A stretch of DNA of 35,373 nt from Chryseobacterium mucoviscidosis (GCF_002177115.1 NZ_MVAG01000136.1:1-35373); one strand, 5' to 3'; shown: positions 17,535 to 25,980, counted from the first letter of the stretch. The notes: a model not told the origin generated them from the sequence alone. Numbers and translations: made by a program.

Positions 17535-18299
17535 CTATAAAAACATACCTCCGGAAGCTTCAATTCTCTGTCCGTTGATCCATCTTGCCTCTTCGGTACA
17601 GAGGAAAGCCATTATTCCGCCGATATCGTCGGGAACTCCTGCTCTTCCTAAAGCGGTATTATTGGCAACCATAGTATTGATGTTTTTATCATCCCTTGTT
17701 CTTCCGCCGCCAAAATCTGTTTCAATAGCACCGGGAGCCACAACATTGGATTTAATTTTTCTTGCACCCAATTCTTTTGCCTGATATTTCGTAAGCATAT
17801 CAATCGCTGCCTTCATAGAGCCATAAACGGAAGATCCGGGTAATGCAAACCTTGCCAAACCTGAAGAAACGTTGATGATTCCACCACCTTCATTCATAAA
17901 AGGCAAAAATTTCTGAGTCAGGAAAAATACTCCCTTAAAATGAATATCCATCATATCGTCCAACTGCTTTTCAGTAACCTCTGGAATCGGGCAATATAAT
18001 GCTGTTCCTGCATTGTTGATGAGATAATCGATATTTCGGCTGCCTGTATTTTCTTCAAGATGATCTCCGACCGTTTTCACAAAAGCATCAAAACTTTTCA
18101 CCTCTTTTGTATCCAGTTGATAAGCAATTGCTTTCTGTCCTAAAGACTGAATTTCTTCTACTGCTCTATCCGCTTCTTCCCTGTTGCTTTTATAAGTTAA
18201 AATCACATCAAGACCTTTCTGGGCAATTTTAATCGCTGAATTTTTTCCTAATCCTCTGCTTCCACCTGTAATTAGTGCAATTTTTCTTCTTGTTTCCAT
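17535..18299 (-). CDS. SDR-family NAD(P)-dependent oxidoreductase
   Basis: 254 residues, a classical short-chain dehydrogenase. The cofactor loop TGGSRGLGK (about 11-19) suits NAD(P). NNAG (about 96-99), the catalytic serine in INVSSG and the YGSMK motif (Tyr/Lys) are all present, and a C-terminal GQRIEASGG segment follows. The basic residues after the glycine motif (SRGLG, then YKSNREEAD) fit NADPH preference, but the substrate cannot be read from sequence. An AraC-type regulator gene lies 90 bp upstream on the same strand, and an AraC-SDR pairing usually means the regulator controls the enzyme. Confidence 0.9.
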   Translation of the reverse strand: METRRKIALITGGSRGLGKNSAIKIAQKGLDVILTYKSNREEADRAVEEIQSLGQKAIAYQLDTKEVKSFDAFVKTVGDHLEENTGSRNIDYLINNAGTALYCPIPEVTEKQLDDMMDIHFKGVFFLTQKFLPFMNEGGGIINVSSGLARFALPGSSVYGSMKAAIDMLTKYQAKELGARKIKSNVVAPGAIETDFGGGRTRDDKNINTMVANNTALGRAGVPDDIGGIMAFLCTEEARWINGQRIEASGGMFL

Positions 18300-18364
18300 T
18301 ATTTAATGATTTATTTTAATGAGACAAAGTTCAGATAATTTACGGTTCAGGCGTTTGCTTTATT

Positions 18365-18372
18365 CAAACTTA
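18365..18372 (-). promoter_or_regulatory. -7 promoter element candidate of the SDR gene (TAAGTTTG)
   Basis: On the minus strand TAAGTTTG matches TAnnTTTG exactly. It sits in the 90-bp gap between the AraC-type gene and the SDR gene and would give a leader of about 60 nt. No TTG was seen at normal spacing. Confidence 0.45.
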
Positions 18373-18389
18373 AATTTGCAAAATTCAAA

Positions 18390-19337
18390 TCATGACCGGA
18401 ATTCCAGTGGAGCGAGAGATGTTTTCTTTTTGAAAAAGTTAGAGAAGTGTGCAATCTCTTCAAATCCGAGAGCGTAGGAAATCTCAGAAACATTCCACTT
18501 GGTCTGTTTCAAAAGTATTTTTGCTTCCTGAACAATTCTTTCTGCAATAATTTCGGTAGTTGTTTTTCCTGTACTTTCTTTCAGTTTTTTATTTAAATAA
18601 TTTACATGAACCGCCAATCGGTCTGCATAATCTTTTGCCGTTTTCAATTGCAGTCTCTGATCCGACGATTCTATGGGAAACTGCCTTTCCAACAGTTCTA
18701 TAAACAGCGAAACAACACGCAGTGAAGCATCATTTGACGTTGATAATTTTGAAGCCGGCTGCAACTTTTGTCCATAATGAATAAGCTCCAGAACATAATT
18801 TCGGATAAGATCATACTTAAAAATATAATCGGAATTGATTTCTTTTTTCATCTTATCAAATAGGAGTTCTATTTCGTCTGCCAAATCATCATCAATTTCA
18901 AACAAAGGAACATTTCCCGGCTGAAAGATCGGTAAATCTTCAAGCGTATTGTGTGATTTGTCTTTAATAAAAAAATCTTCCGTAAAAACGCAGAAACTCC
19001 CCGACTGGAAAGGATCTTCGGGAATCCAATGATACGGAACTTTAGGAGTAGCAAATAAAAGTGCATTCCCTTTTATCTGAATAATTTTATCTGCATATTC
19101 CGCTCTGTTTCTGCCTCTTATTAAGCTTATCTTGTAATATTTTCTTCTGTTATAAGGCATTTCGGAGGTTGTTTTGATTTTTTCAATCGTTTTGGCGATA
19201 TCAAAAACATTGAAATGACCAATTTCTTTATGAAGCCCTTTCGGAAAAATGGTTTCGAGATCCGTTCCGAGTTTCGCGGTCATTTCTCTGTAAAAATCAT
19301 CCAGCGAAGTGTAAGAAGTATGCTGCATTTTTTCCAT
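18390..19337 (-). CDS. AraC-family transcriptional regulator
   Basis: About 315 residues. A variable N-terminal sensor domain (about 1-205) is followed by a C-terminal AraC/XylS DNA-binding domain (about 215-314) with the two helix-turn-helix units. Recognisable pieces are VNYLNKKLKESTGKT, IVQEAKILLKQTKW, VSEISYALGFEEIAHFSNFF and KKKTSLAPLEFR. Proteins with this layout are activators responding to a small molecule; the ligand is unknown. I use the ATG at 19337. A longer frame begins with TTG at 19394, but that lies upstream of the predicted promoter and cannot be translated. It likely controls the SDR gene. Confidence 0.88.
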   Translation of the reverse strand: MEKMQHTSYTSLDDFYREMTAKLGTDLETIFPKGLHKEIGHFNVFDIAKTIEKIKTTSEMPYNRRKYYKISLIRGRNRAEYADKIIQIKGNALLFATPKVPYHWIPEDPFQSGSFCVFTEDFFIKDKSHNTLEDLPIFQPGNVPLFEIDDDLADEIELLFDKMKKEINSDYIFKYDLIRNYVLELIHYGQKLQPASKLSTSNDASLRVVSLFIELLERQFPIESSDQRLQLKTAKDYADRLAVHVNYLNKKLKESTGKTTTEIIAERIVQEAKILLKQTKWNVSEISYALGFEEIAHFSNFFKKKTSLAPLEFRS

Positions 19338-19357
19338 ACCTAAGAATTTGTAAAATT

Positions 19358-19391
19358 CAAATGTACGGAATATTCTTTCTGAAATCCACAA
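19358..19391 (-). promoter_or_regulatory. Promoter of the AraC-type regulator gene (TTG, 23 nt, TACATTTG)
   Basis: TACATTTG (19358-19365, minus strand) fits TAnnTTTG exactly. TTG at 19389-19391 lies 23 nt upstream, the upper end of the accepted spacing. The predicted start site leaves a leader of about 15 nt before the ATG at 19337. Confidence 0.6.
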
Positions 19392-19479
19392 CAATAATTT
19401 TATAAATTTATCAAAATAAGGTAATTTATATTAAAATATTTCATAATTTAGCAATTACCAAATTAAAATTTTATTCAAT

Positions 19480-19635
19480 ATGAAAAATCAAAATCTATCA
19501 AATGGAAAAAAGCTTAATAATAAGCAGCTAAGATCCATCAAGGGTGGACTACAACAATGTGTTGATCCGGAAACAGGACTTTGTAAAGCTTATGGCAGAC
19601 GTTGTGCAGAACCTGAATGTTTCGAACTTCCTTAA
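19480..19635 (+). CDS. Double-glycine leader peptide with four cysteines, peptide 1 (bacteriocin/pheromone-like precursor)
   Basis: 51 residues, starting MKNQNLSNGKKLNNKQLRSI and reaching the cleavage motif KGG at 21-23. The remaining 28 residues hold Cys27, Cys35, Cys42 and Cys47. The leader has the double-glycine type seen in Bacteroidota GG-leader natural product and bacteriocin-like precursors (the TIGR04149 style). These are cut and exported by a peptidase-containing ABC transporter. None lies in this window. A near twin follows 18 bp downstream with the same cysteine spacing. The function is unknown: a disulfide-linked antimicrobial peptide or a signal are both possible. The gene has no clear promoter match; an AT-rich stretch with a ggtaatt/aattacc inverted repeat (19420-19459) precedes it. 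Confidence 0.75.
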   Translation: MKNQNLSNGKKLNNKQLRSIKGGLQQCVDPETGLCKAYGRRCAEPECFELP

Positions 19636-19653
19636 TTCTTTAAAATCATCATT

Positions 19654-19812
19654 ATGAAAAATCAAAAGTTACAAAACGGAAAGAAACTGAATAAAAAACA
19701 GTTAAAATCTATTACTGGCGGAAAAGAAATATGCACAGATCCTTTTACCAAAGAATGTCTTAAATATGGTATTGGCTGTGTAGAATTAAAATGCCAACTC
19801 ATTGATTTATAA
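19654..19812 (+). CDS. Double-glycine leader peptide with four cysteines, peptide 2
   Basis: 52 residues. The leader MKNQKLQNGKKLNKKQLKSI is nearly the same as that of peptide 1 and ends ITGG (residues 20-23). The 29-residue core holds Cys27, Cys35, Cys42 and Cys47, exactly the positions in peptide 1, so the pattern C-x7-C-x6-C-x4-C is conserved. The residues in between differ strongly (KEICTDPFTKEC against LQQCVDPETGLC). Duplication followed by change of the mature part with the leader and cysteines kept is typical of secreted peptides. It shares the transcript with peptide 1 and ends in the hairpin at 19832-19866. Confidence 0.75.
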   Translation: MKNQKLQNGKKLNKKQLKSITGGKEICTDPFTKECLKYGIGCVELKCQLIDL

Positions 19813-19831
19813 ACTGGTTAATTAAAAAAAT

Positions 19832-19866
19832 AAAAACGCTTCGAAGCAATGCTCCGGAGCGTTTTT
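19832..19866 (+). terminator. Bidirectional terminator between the GG-peptide genes and ychF
   Basis: AAAAACGCT (19832-19840) pairs with AGCGTTTTT (19858-19866), and a smaller hairpin (AGC/GCT) lies in the loop. A and T runs on both sides allow use by the peptide genes (plus) and by ychF (minus, ending at 19895). Confidence 0.8.
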
Positions 19867-19894
19867 CAATATAACTAACTTTAATACTTTATTC

Positions 19895-20986
19895 TTATAC
19901 GTTGAATCTGAAGTGCATGATATCACCGTCTTTTACGATGTATTCCTTCCCTTCTACAGAAAGTTTTCCGGCTTCTTTTACTTTTACTTCAGAACCGTAG
20001 TTTACGTAATCATCATACTTAATTACTTCTGCACGGATGAACCCTTTTTCAAAGTCGGTATGGATTACACCCGCCGCTTGAGGAGCAGTCCATCCTTTTC
20101 CGATTGTCCAAGCTCTAACTTCTTTTACTCCTGCTGTGAAATAAGTCTGTAATTTCAATAAATCATAAGCTTTTCTGATCAGTCGGTTAACTCCGGGCTC
20201 CGTAAGACCAAGTTCTTCAAGGAAAATTTCTCTTTCTTCAAAAGTTTCCAATTCATTAATGTCTGCTTCAATCTGAGCGGCTAAAACAACTACTTCTGCG
20301 CCTTCATTTTTAGCCATTTCTTCAATTTTACCAATCCATTCGTTACCATGCTTGATGGAATTTTCATCCACGTTACAAACGTAAAGAACCGGCTTATTGG
20401 TTAATAGCTGAACATCTCCTATAATTGATTTCGTAAGATCGTCTGTTGCAAATTCTCTTGCATTTTTACCGTCTTCTAAAAATTTTTGAAGACTCTGAAG
20501 TGTTTCATAAGCCAGAACATCTTCTTTTTTACCGGATTTGATGAACTTTTTAGCCTTCTCAACTGCTTTTCCTACCGTTTCAAGATCTTTCAGCTGAAGT
20601 TCTATATCAATGATTTCTTTATCTCTTAACGGATCTACCGAACCTTCTACGTGAACAATATTTCCGTTATCAAAACATCTTAAAACGTGGATAATTGCTT
20701 CACACTCACGAATATTGGCAAGAAACTGGTTTCCTAAACCTTCTCCTTTACTTGCTCCTTTTACAAGTCCTGCAATATCTACGATCTCTACAACCGCAGG
20801 CAAAACTCTTTCAGGTTTTACCAATTTTTCCAGCTCAAACAATCTGTGATCCGGTACTGAAACAGTTCCCAAATTCGGTTCGATGGTACAGAAAGGATAG
20901 TTTGCCGACTGTGCTTTTGCGTTGCTCAGACAGTTAAAAAGAGTTGATTTACCTACATTCGGTAAGCCTACGATTCCACATTTCAT
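19895..20986 (-). CDS. ychF: YchF, redox-regulated Obg-family ATPase
   Basis: 363 residues, standard length. The P-loop is GLPNVGKST (about 7-15), followed by the switch region FCTIEPN and DIAGLVKGAS. The base-recognition motif reads NVDE in place of NKxD, which is why this Obg-family member prefers ATP. A coiled-coil segment (about 135-180) and a C-terminal TGS domain (about 278-362) complete it. YchF binds ribosomes and the proteasome or similar complexes and negatively affects the oxidative stress response in E. coli. The gene stands alone on the minus strand. Confidence 0.95.
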   Translation of the reverse strand: MKCGIVGLPNVGKSTLFNCLSNAKAQSANYPFCTIEPNLGTVSVPDHRLFELEKLVKPERVLPAVVEIVDIAGLVKGASKGEGLGNQFLANIRECEAIIHVLRCFDNGNIVHVEGSVDPLRDKEIIDIELQLKDLETVGKAVEKAKKFIKSGKKEDVLAYETLQSLQKFLEDGKNAREFATDDLTKSIIGDVQLLTNKPVLYVCNVDENSIKHGNEWIGKIEEMAKNEGAEVVVLAAQIEADINELETFEEREIFLEELGLTEPGVNRLIRKAYDLLKLQTYFTAGVKEVRAWTIGKGWTAPQAAGVIHTDFEKGFIRAEVIKYDDYVNYGSEVKVKEAGKLSVEGKEYIVKDGDIMHFRFNV

Positions 20987-21103
20987 AACGAAATTTTTAT
21001 TTTATTTATAATGCTATGTAACCTTTCGGTTTCATATTGTAAAATTCTAAGATTAAGATTAATATTCAAATTGGAGGTTATTCCGATCTGAACTTTCAGC
21101 GTG

Positions 21104-21111
21104 CAAAGATA
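21104..21111 (-). promoter_or_regulatory. -7 promoter element candidate of ychF (TATCTTTG)
   Basis: TATCTTTG on the minus strand matches TAnnTTTG exactly, but it lies 118 bp before the start codon, so the leader would be long (about 110 nt). No matching -33 box is obvious. It also abuts the 3' end of the next gene upstream. Confidence 0.45.
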
Positions 21112-21137
21112 GTGAAGTTAATTGGATTAAAAAATGA

Positions 21138-23080
21138 TTATCTATAATTAGATCTTTGGATGAAATCATATAAATCTTTAATGATCGAAACAATTTTGGG
21201 ATTTGTTTTAAAATCATCCCAAGAAATTTCACCCTTTTCAGTCAGCTCAAGAACTTTATAGCTGACCTCGGATTTATTAATGAGCGTTCCATCTGTTTTA
21301 TCCCATATTTTATTTAACTCTGGAATATCATCTTTAATACTGTTTAATAATTTTCCAATGTAAGAATCTTTATAAGTTGTCTCTTCCTTCTTACTTAACG
21401 AGTCTGAAATTTGCTCCTTAACTCTTTGAAAATCTTCATCTTCTCTTAATTTTCTTTTATCACAGAAATTTATTAAAATTTTGTCCCAAACTTTAAACGG
21501 TAAAATATTTTCTATTTCTTTATAATCTTTAGTTGTTTGATATTCGAAATTATTATTGCTTTTTGACAATTCTTCATAGACTTTATGCTTTTCATTTTTA
21601 TAACTTCCATCATAATCAGAAATTAAAAATATTCTGTTATTAATTGAAAATGCATTTATTTTTTCTTTTAACTCGACATCATCAAAATTATAATGATCAA
21701 TGTTACTTCCGGCATATTCAATGAATGCAAATTCAATATCTTCTTTAGGATAAGGCAAATCAAAGGATTTACAATATGCTTTCAAAAATGCTTTTAAATA
21801 ATTCCTATCTGAAATTCCTTCAACCCAAATCGAGCAGTTCGCAAGAAATACAGAGGAATTTGTAACGCCTAAATATTGTAATGCGGAGTTATCTCCATGA
21901 TTAACATTTTTAATTATGAATTTGTCTTTTTCTGCTTTATTAAAAAGAAATATCGATATATTGTCTTTCTCAATAGTTAAGTCTAAAAAATGATTGGAAT
22001 GTGTGGAAATGAAGTAGGTAAGATCTTTTTCCTTAAGATAGTCATTGTTCGTAATTTGCTCTAAAAATAATCGCTGCATTCCCGGATGGAGATTTATTTC
22101 AGGTTCATCGATAAATACAATTGATTTATTTTCGCATGTATAAATCTTATACATCAAAATAAATAATGCCTGAATTCCATCTCCTAAATCATGCAGATCA
22201 TTACTTGTTCGTTAATCAATTCTGAATCATCTTTTCCTTCATGCTTATCGTAAATATTAAACTTAGCAACAATTTCAATCTTTTTTTTATTAAAAAAGTT
22301 CTTTGATAAAAACTCTTCAAATCTTTCAAAAGATTCTCTTTTATCTTTTACATCATTTCTAATATTCACAATCTGATAATACAAATCAAGACCTGTAAAT
22401 ATTTCTATATTTTCATTTTTTAAACCATAACTTTTTACAATTGTATCCTTATAAATATCATTTGAAATTTTTGAATATTGAGTTCCCTCTTTTTTCTGAA
22501 ATATTGAATGAGCAGTTCTTAAAGTCGGAATAAAAACTTTTTTACTTTCACTAAAAAAATTTTTAAAAAATAAACTTTTTAAGCTATGTAATAAAGAGTA
22601 AATTTCATTTTTACTTTCTCCAGCTAATCTTGTATAATGATAATCTCCATAATAATTATTAGATAAGCTATTATAATGATCAGTCAGAAAACTAAATATT
22701 TTAATATTTTCATCAATGCTTTTTAAAATAGAGTTTTGATCCGAAGAATATTCTATATTTCTAAATAAAACTTCTCTTTTATCATTTTGTTCAGAAAGAA
22801 AATAAACATTATTATGTACATTGTGCCCTCCAAATTTATTTTCAGCAATGATGCTGTTAAATTTATTGATATTACTCTTGATTAAAGCTTTGTTTTGGTA
22901 AAAAACAGTTTTAGCAGTCAACAACTTACGTATCAGTCTACTTTTTCCGCTATTATTTGCACCTATAAAAACGTTTATTTTGGATGAATCGACTAATCTT
23001 TCAAGACTCTTTTCATTTTCATTATAGTAAGAAGAAAATTCTTCTGCTTTTGGAAAGATTAAATCAAATTTATTGCTCAT
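21138..23080 (-). pseudogene. OLD-like AAA ATPase/TOPRIM nuclease gene, split by a frameshift (possible phage defence)
   Basis: Two minus-strand frames belong together. The first (22184-23080, 298 residues) holds the P-loop IGANNSGKSRLIR. The second (from about 22199 down to 21138) begins inside DLHDLGDGIQALFILMYKIY and carries the Walker B segment IVFIDEPEINLHP, the ATPase His in ISTHSNHF, the TOPRIM glutamate in WVEGISD and the acidic pair in LISDYD. The combined length is near 645 residues, usual for single-gene OLD nucleases. Adding one A to GTAATG around 22200-22203 gives NEQVNDLHDLGDG, so a single base appears lost. OLD-family proteins are ATP-dependent nucleases, several acting in phage defence. 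The DNA here is clearly more AT-rich than its neighbours, suggesting transfer. A sequencing error remains possible. Confidence 0.75.
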
Positions 23081-23123
23081 GCTAATTAGTTTTTACAAAA
23101 ATAAATAAAGTTAATTTATAAAA

Positions 23124-23149
23124 AAATCCGTCACCAATATGACGGATTT
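23124..23149 (-). terminator. Terminator of the ferritin gene
   Basis: A perfect 10-bp stem, AAATCCGTCA (23124-23133) with TGACGGATTT (23140-23149) and loop CCAATA. On the minus strand a TTTTT run follows. Confidence 0.85.
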
Positions 23150-23175
23150 CAATAATTTGATTTCAAAAAAGGTTG

Positions 23176-23727
23176 TTAAGGATTATCTCCTGTCGCTTCC
23201 TGCGCCAAAGGAACATCTCCCGGAGTTTCCTGTAAAGTTTTATCTAAAGTAAATAAAGATTCATCGCTTGCTCTGTCTCCTCCTGCAATTTTCAGTTTGT
23301 CAATTAAATTCTGCGCCAGTGTTTCCTCTTCAATCTGCTCCTGTACAAACCACTGCATAAAGTTCCACGTTGCCCAGTCCTTTTCTTCAAGTGCCATATC
23401 TACAATTTTATAAATGGCAGTGGTGTTATCTACTTCATGTTTGAAAACTCCTTCAAAACAATCGGTAAGCGATTCCGGATCTGTCGGAGGAGCAGGAATT
23501 GCATCTACTTTCGGCTTTCCGCCTCTGTTTAATACATATTCCATGAATTTGATGGAGTGATTTCTTTCTTCCTGAGCGTGTCTGTACAGGAAATTGGCAA
23601 TTCCCTGATATCCTTTATCGTCTGCCCAGATTCCATAGGATAAAAAGGTGTGTGAAGCGTGAATTTCTTTGTTCATTTGGTCGCTTAATGCTTTTTCAAT
23701 GGAATCGGAAAGTCTTTTGGTATTCAT
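23176..23727 (-). CDS. Ferritin (FtnA-like non-heme ferritin)
   Basis: 183 residues. A four-helix-bundle iron store that oxidises ferrous iron at a di-iron centre and keeps it in a 24-subunit shell. The ferroxidase residues are visible as KEIHASHTFLSYG (helix A glutamate and nearby tyrosine), QEERNHSIKFMEY (helix B glutamate and histidine), and the later EGVFKHEVDNTT and FVQEQIEEE segments. The C-terminal tail (PGDVPLAQEATGDNP) runs past the usual bacterial length. It lies on the minus strand between the split OLD-like gene and a T9SS phosphatase and has its own terminator. Control by iron is common in this family but no Fur box was seen. Confidence 0.93.
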   Translation of the reverse strand: MNTKRLSDSIEKALSDQMNKEIHASHTFLSYGIWADDKGYQGIANFLYRHAQEERNHSIKFMEYVLNRGGKPKVDAIPAPPTDPESLTDCFEGVFKHEVDNTTAIYKIVDMALEEKDWATWNFMQWFVQEQIEEETLAQNLIDKLKIAGGDRASDESLFTLDKTLQETPGDVPLAQEATGDNP

Positions 23728-23895
23728 AATAGATATTTTTTGTGATTATGAATCTATGGATACAAAAATGATTCCGAGAAGTTTTTATTTTTAACCAAAA
23801 ACATTCACAGACATCCACAAACAACTGAATTACAATATTTTAATCTAATAATTTATAGTTATTCTAAAATATGAAGCTGAAGTTTTCAGATAAAA

Positions 23896-23921
23896 GAAAA
23901 CTTCCGGTATAAAAACGGAAG
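23896..23921 (-). terminator. Terminator of the T9SS phosphatase gene
   Basis: CTTCCG (23901-23906) pairs with CGGAAG (23916-23921). On the minus strand the stem is followed by TTTTCTTTT. It lies 26 bp past the stop codon of the gene at 23947. Confidence 0.7.
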
Positions 23922-23946
23922 CCTTCTCAAAAAAATTATCTCTGTT

Positions 23947-25800
23947 CTATTGCTTTATCAATGTTTTGGTAAGCGACTTTCCTTTTCCTGTTATTTTTAT
24001 GAAATAAATCCCAGCCGGAAAATGACCGACATTTAATTTTTCATGGTAAACATCGTCGGAAGAATTGACTTTTTTTGATAAAATCAGTGATCCTTTCGCA
24101 TCAATAATTTCAATCTTCATTTCCTTTTCCTTTGATTTGAATTTTATATTTACCTCCTGATTCGAAGGATTGGGATAAATCATAAAATCATTCGTTGTAA
24201 TCTCTTTTTCTTCGGCAGATAAGCTTCCGTTGACACATAGCGGAATTCTGTTGATCCCATCAATTCCCCAAGATGGCTGAACAGGAATACAAAGCCAGTT
24301 CAATACAGTCGGCAAATGATCTGTTTCCCGGGTTGTCGATAAATAATTATAAATTTTAAAATTAGTAACCGTGTTCAGATTTCTGGCGGGAGATCCGGTA
24401 ATCGTAACGGTGTTTGCATTCGGACCAGAATCTGCCAGTGTATTTCCCGAAACCTCATCACATTTCCAGTTGGCAACCAATTGAGAATAATAAGGATGTG
24501 AAGCCGTAATATCCTGATTTGCCCAATTCACGATAACCTCATTCGGAAGCGCAGATTTCCAGACTCTGATGTCTCTGTAGGAAGCTGCAAGCGTTGGACT
24601 GTAGGTGTTCGTCCCGTCCTGATTGATCGTAAACGGAAGTCCCGAATCAATATTTCCAATGGTGTTCATTTTTGCAAAAGTTACGGGAACGCCATCTTCA
24701 TACATCGTTACAAGTCCGTCTCTGTCGAAACTTACGGCAATGTGTTTCCATGTATTAAGTTCCATTTTCCCGCCCACAAGATCAATCCTGTTAGTTCCGT
24801 CGCCAATATTCATTTTAAAAGTCTGTCCGGAATATCCTGAAATTACAAAACCTTTGTTTTTTCCGTTTGCCCAGTTTTTATTACTGATCATTACAGGATC
24901 ACTGGTATAGGCAACGTTCGGTTTCACCCAGAATTCAATTGTAAAATCCTGAGTTGCCCCAAAATTAAATGGAGTCTGATTCGCAGGTTTTGCATACGCT
25001 CCTGCCGGAAGATTGAGCTGATTGATCGTTTTAGAAGATTCTGAAATGGTTCTGCTGATTTGCTGAGGAGTAAAATTAGGATTAGAATAGATGGTAAAAA
25101 TATTTCTTTCTGAAAGATTTCCGCCTCCATGACCGTTATCTACCGCGCCGTGATCCGTAGTTAAAACAACCAGCCAGTCTTCATTACTGTACGTTGGTCT
25201 GTTTTTCATGGCGTTTATAATTTCTCCGATGTACGTGTCGATGGTTTGTATGGCAGAAACATACTGCGGTACAGAAGACGAAAAACCATAGGAATGTCCG
25301 GCGTGATCCACATCGTCAAAATCAATAAACAAAATGTCCGGATTATCGTTTTGCAAAGCATTTACAGCCGCATTTTTCACTGCAAGATCCGTTGTGAAAT
25401 TAGTCTTTACATCCGCGTTCTGAATAATGGTATTGTTAACCGGAGCCCAATGAGCCAGAGAAATGGTTCTTAAATTGGGATTATACGCTTCGGCTCTCGT
25501 TAAAAAGTCGGGATAATTTGCATAATTCGGACTGGTAAAATTATTGTCCTGCACATTGTGTTTCGTATGCCAGACTCCTGTAAGCATGGTGCTCCAGCCG
25601 TTTCCGCTCAAAGTAATTGCGGCACAGAGTCCATCTAAAGAATAAACTGACTGATCTGCCAGTGCATGAATGTTCGGCGTACCGGAAGACATCATAACAT
25701 CCGCCCGACAACCGTCGATCCCGATGAAAAGAACTTTCTTCGTCTGAGCTCCGAGAAAACAGCTCATTACGACTGCCATTGAAAATAGTTTTGTTTTCAT
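23947..25800 (-). CDS. Secreted alkaline-phosphatase-superfamily phosphodiesterase with LamG-like and T9SS domains
   Basis: 617 residues. A signal peptide (1-18), a type I phosphodiesterase/nucleotide pyrophosphatase domain (about 20-255), a concanavalin/LamG-like domain (about 265-440) and a T9SS type A sorting domain (about 540-617, with IYPNPSNQEVNI). Metal ligands are present: Asp29 in GIDGCRAD, the DVDHAGH cluster, TTDHG and NGHGG. The nucleophile should be in TLSGNGW (probably Ser65 or Thr63; I cannot decide). The enzyme would hydrolyse a phosphate ester or phosphonate outside the cell. It follows a gene set for phosphonate-like compounds after a 180-bp gap, so it could free a substrate for that set. 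That is inference; it may also be independent. Confidence 0.88.
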   Translation of the reverse strand: MKTKLFSMAVVMSCFLGAQTKKVLFIGIDGCRADVMMSSGTPNIHALADQSVYSLDGLCAAITLSGNGWSTMLTGVWHTKHNVQDNNFTSPNYANYPDFLTRAEAYNPNLRTISLAHWAPVNNTIIQNADVKTNFTTDLAVKNAAVNALQNDNPDILFIDFDDVDHAGHSYGFSSSVPQYVSAIQTIDTYIGEIINAMKNRPTYSNEDWLVVLTTDHGAVDNGHGGGNLSERNIFTIYSNPNFTPQQISRTISESSKTINQLNLPAGAYAKPANQTPFNFGATQDFTIEFWVKPNVAYTSDPVMISNKNWANGKNKGFVISGYSGQTFKMNIGDGTNRIDLVGGKMELNTWKHIAVSFDRDGLVTMYEDGVPVTFAKMNTIGNIDSGLPFTINQDGTNTYSPTLAASYRDIRVWKSALPNEVIVNWANQDITASHPYYSQLVANWKCDEVSGNTLADSGPNANTVTITGSPARNLNTVTNFKIYNYLSTTRETDHLPTVLNWLCIPVQPSWGIDGINRIPLCVNGSLSAEEKEITTNDFMIYPNPSNQEVNIKFKSKEKEMKIEIIDAKGSLILSKKVNSSDDVYHEKLNVGHFPAGIYFIKITGKGKSLTKTLIKQ

Positions 25801-25885
25801 AATAATAAGTGGGTTTTGAATTTTAAGATTTTACAAACTTTAGGTTGATTGAGTAATTTAAAAAAGGGACATTTGGAACTTTGGG

Positions 25886-25918
25886 AACTTTGTCAAAGTT
25901 TAAAACTTTGACAAAGTT
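25886..25918. repeat. Perfect 15-bp hairpin built from two AACTTTGNCAAAGTT palindromes
   Basis: AACTTTGTCAAAGTT (25886-25900) and AACTTTGACAAAGTT (25904-25918) are reverse complements with a 3-nt loop. Each arm is itself almost palindromic. A partial copy, GGAACTTTGGG, precedes it. There is no T tract, so it is not a normal terminator, although it lies 60 bp past the end of the HAD hydrolase gene. It may be a small dispersed repeat. Confidence 0.6.
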
Positions 25919-25980
25919 GATTTCCTGATGTTCAAAAAATAAAAAAGAGGCTGAATTGGGATAAGCGTAATTTGAAAGAA

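Noticed and set aside
19338..19394. TTG start adding nineteen residues to the AraC-type regulator
   Set aside because: It falls upstream of the predicted -7 box and start site, so it would not be in the message.
24623..25473. Open frames on the plus strand inside the secreted phosphatase gene
   Set aside because: They are antisense to a gene with a full set of metal-binding motifs and have no motifs of their own.
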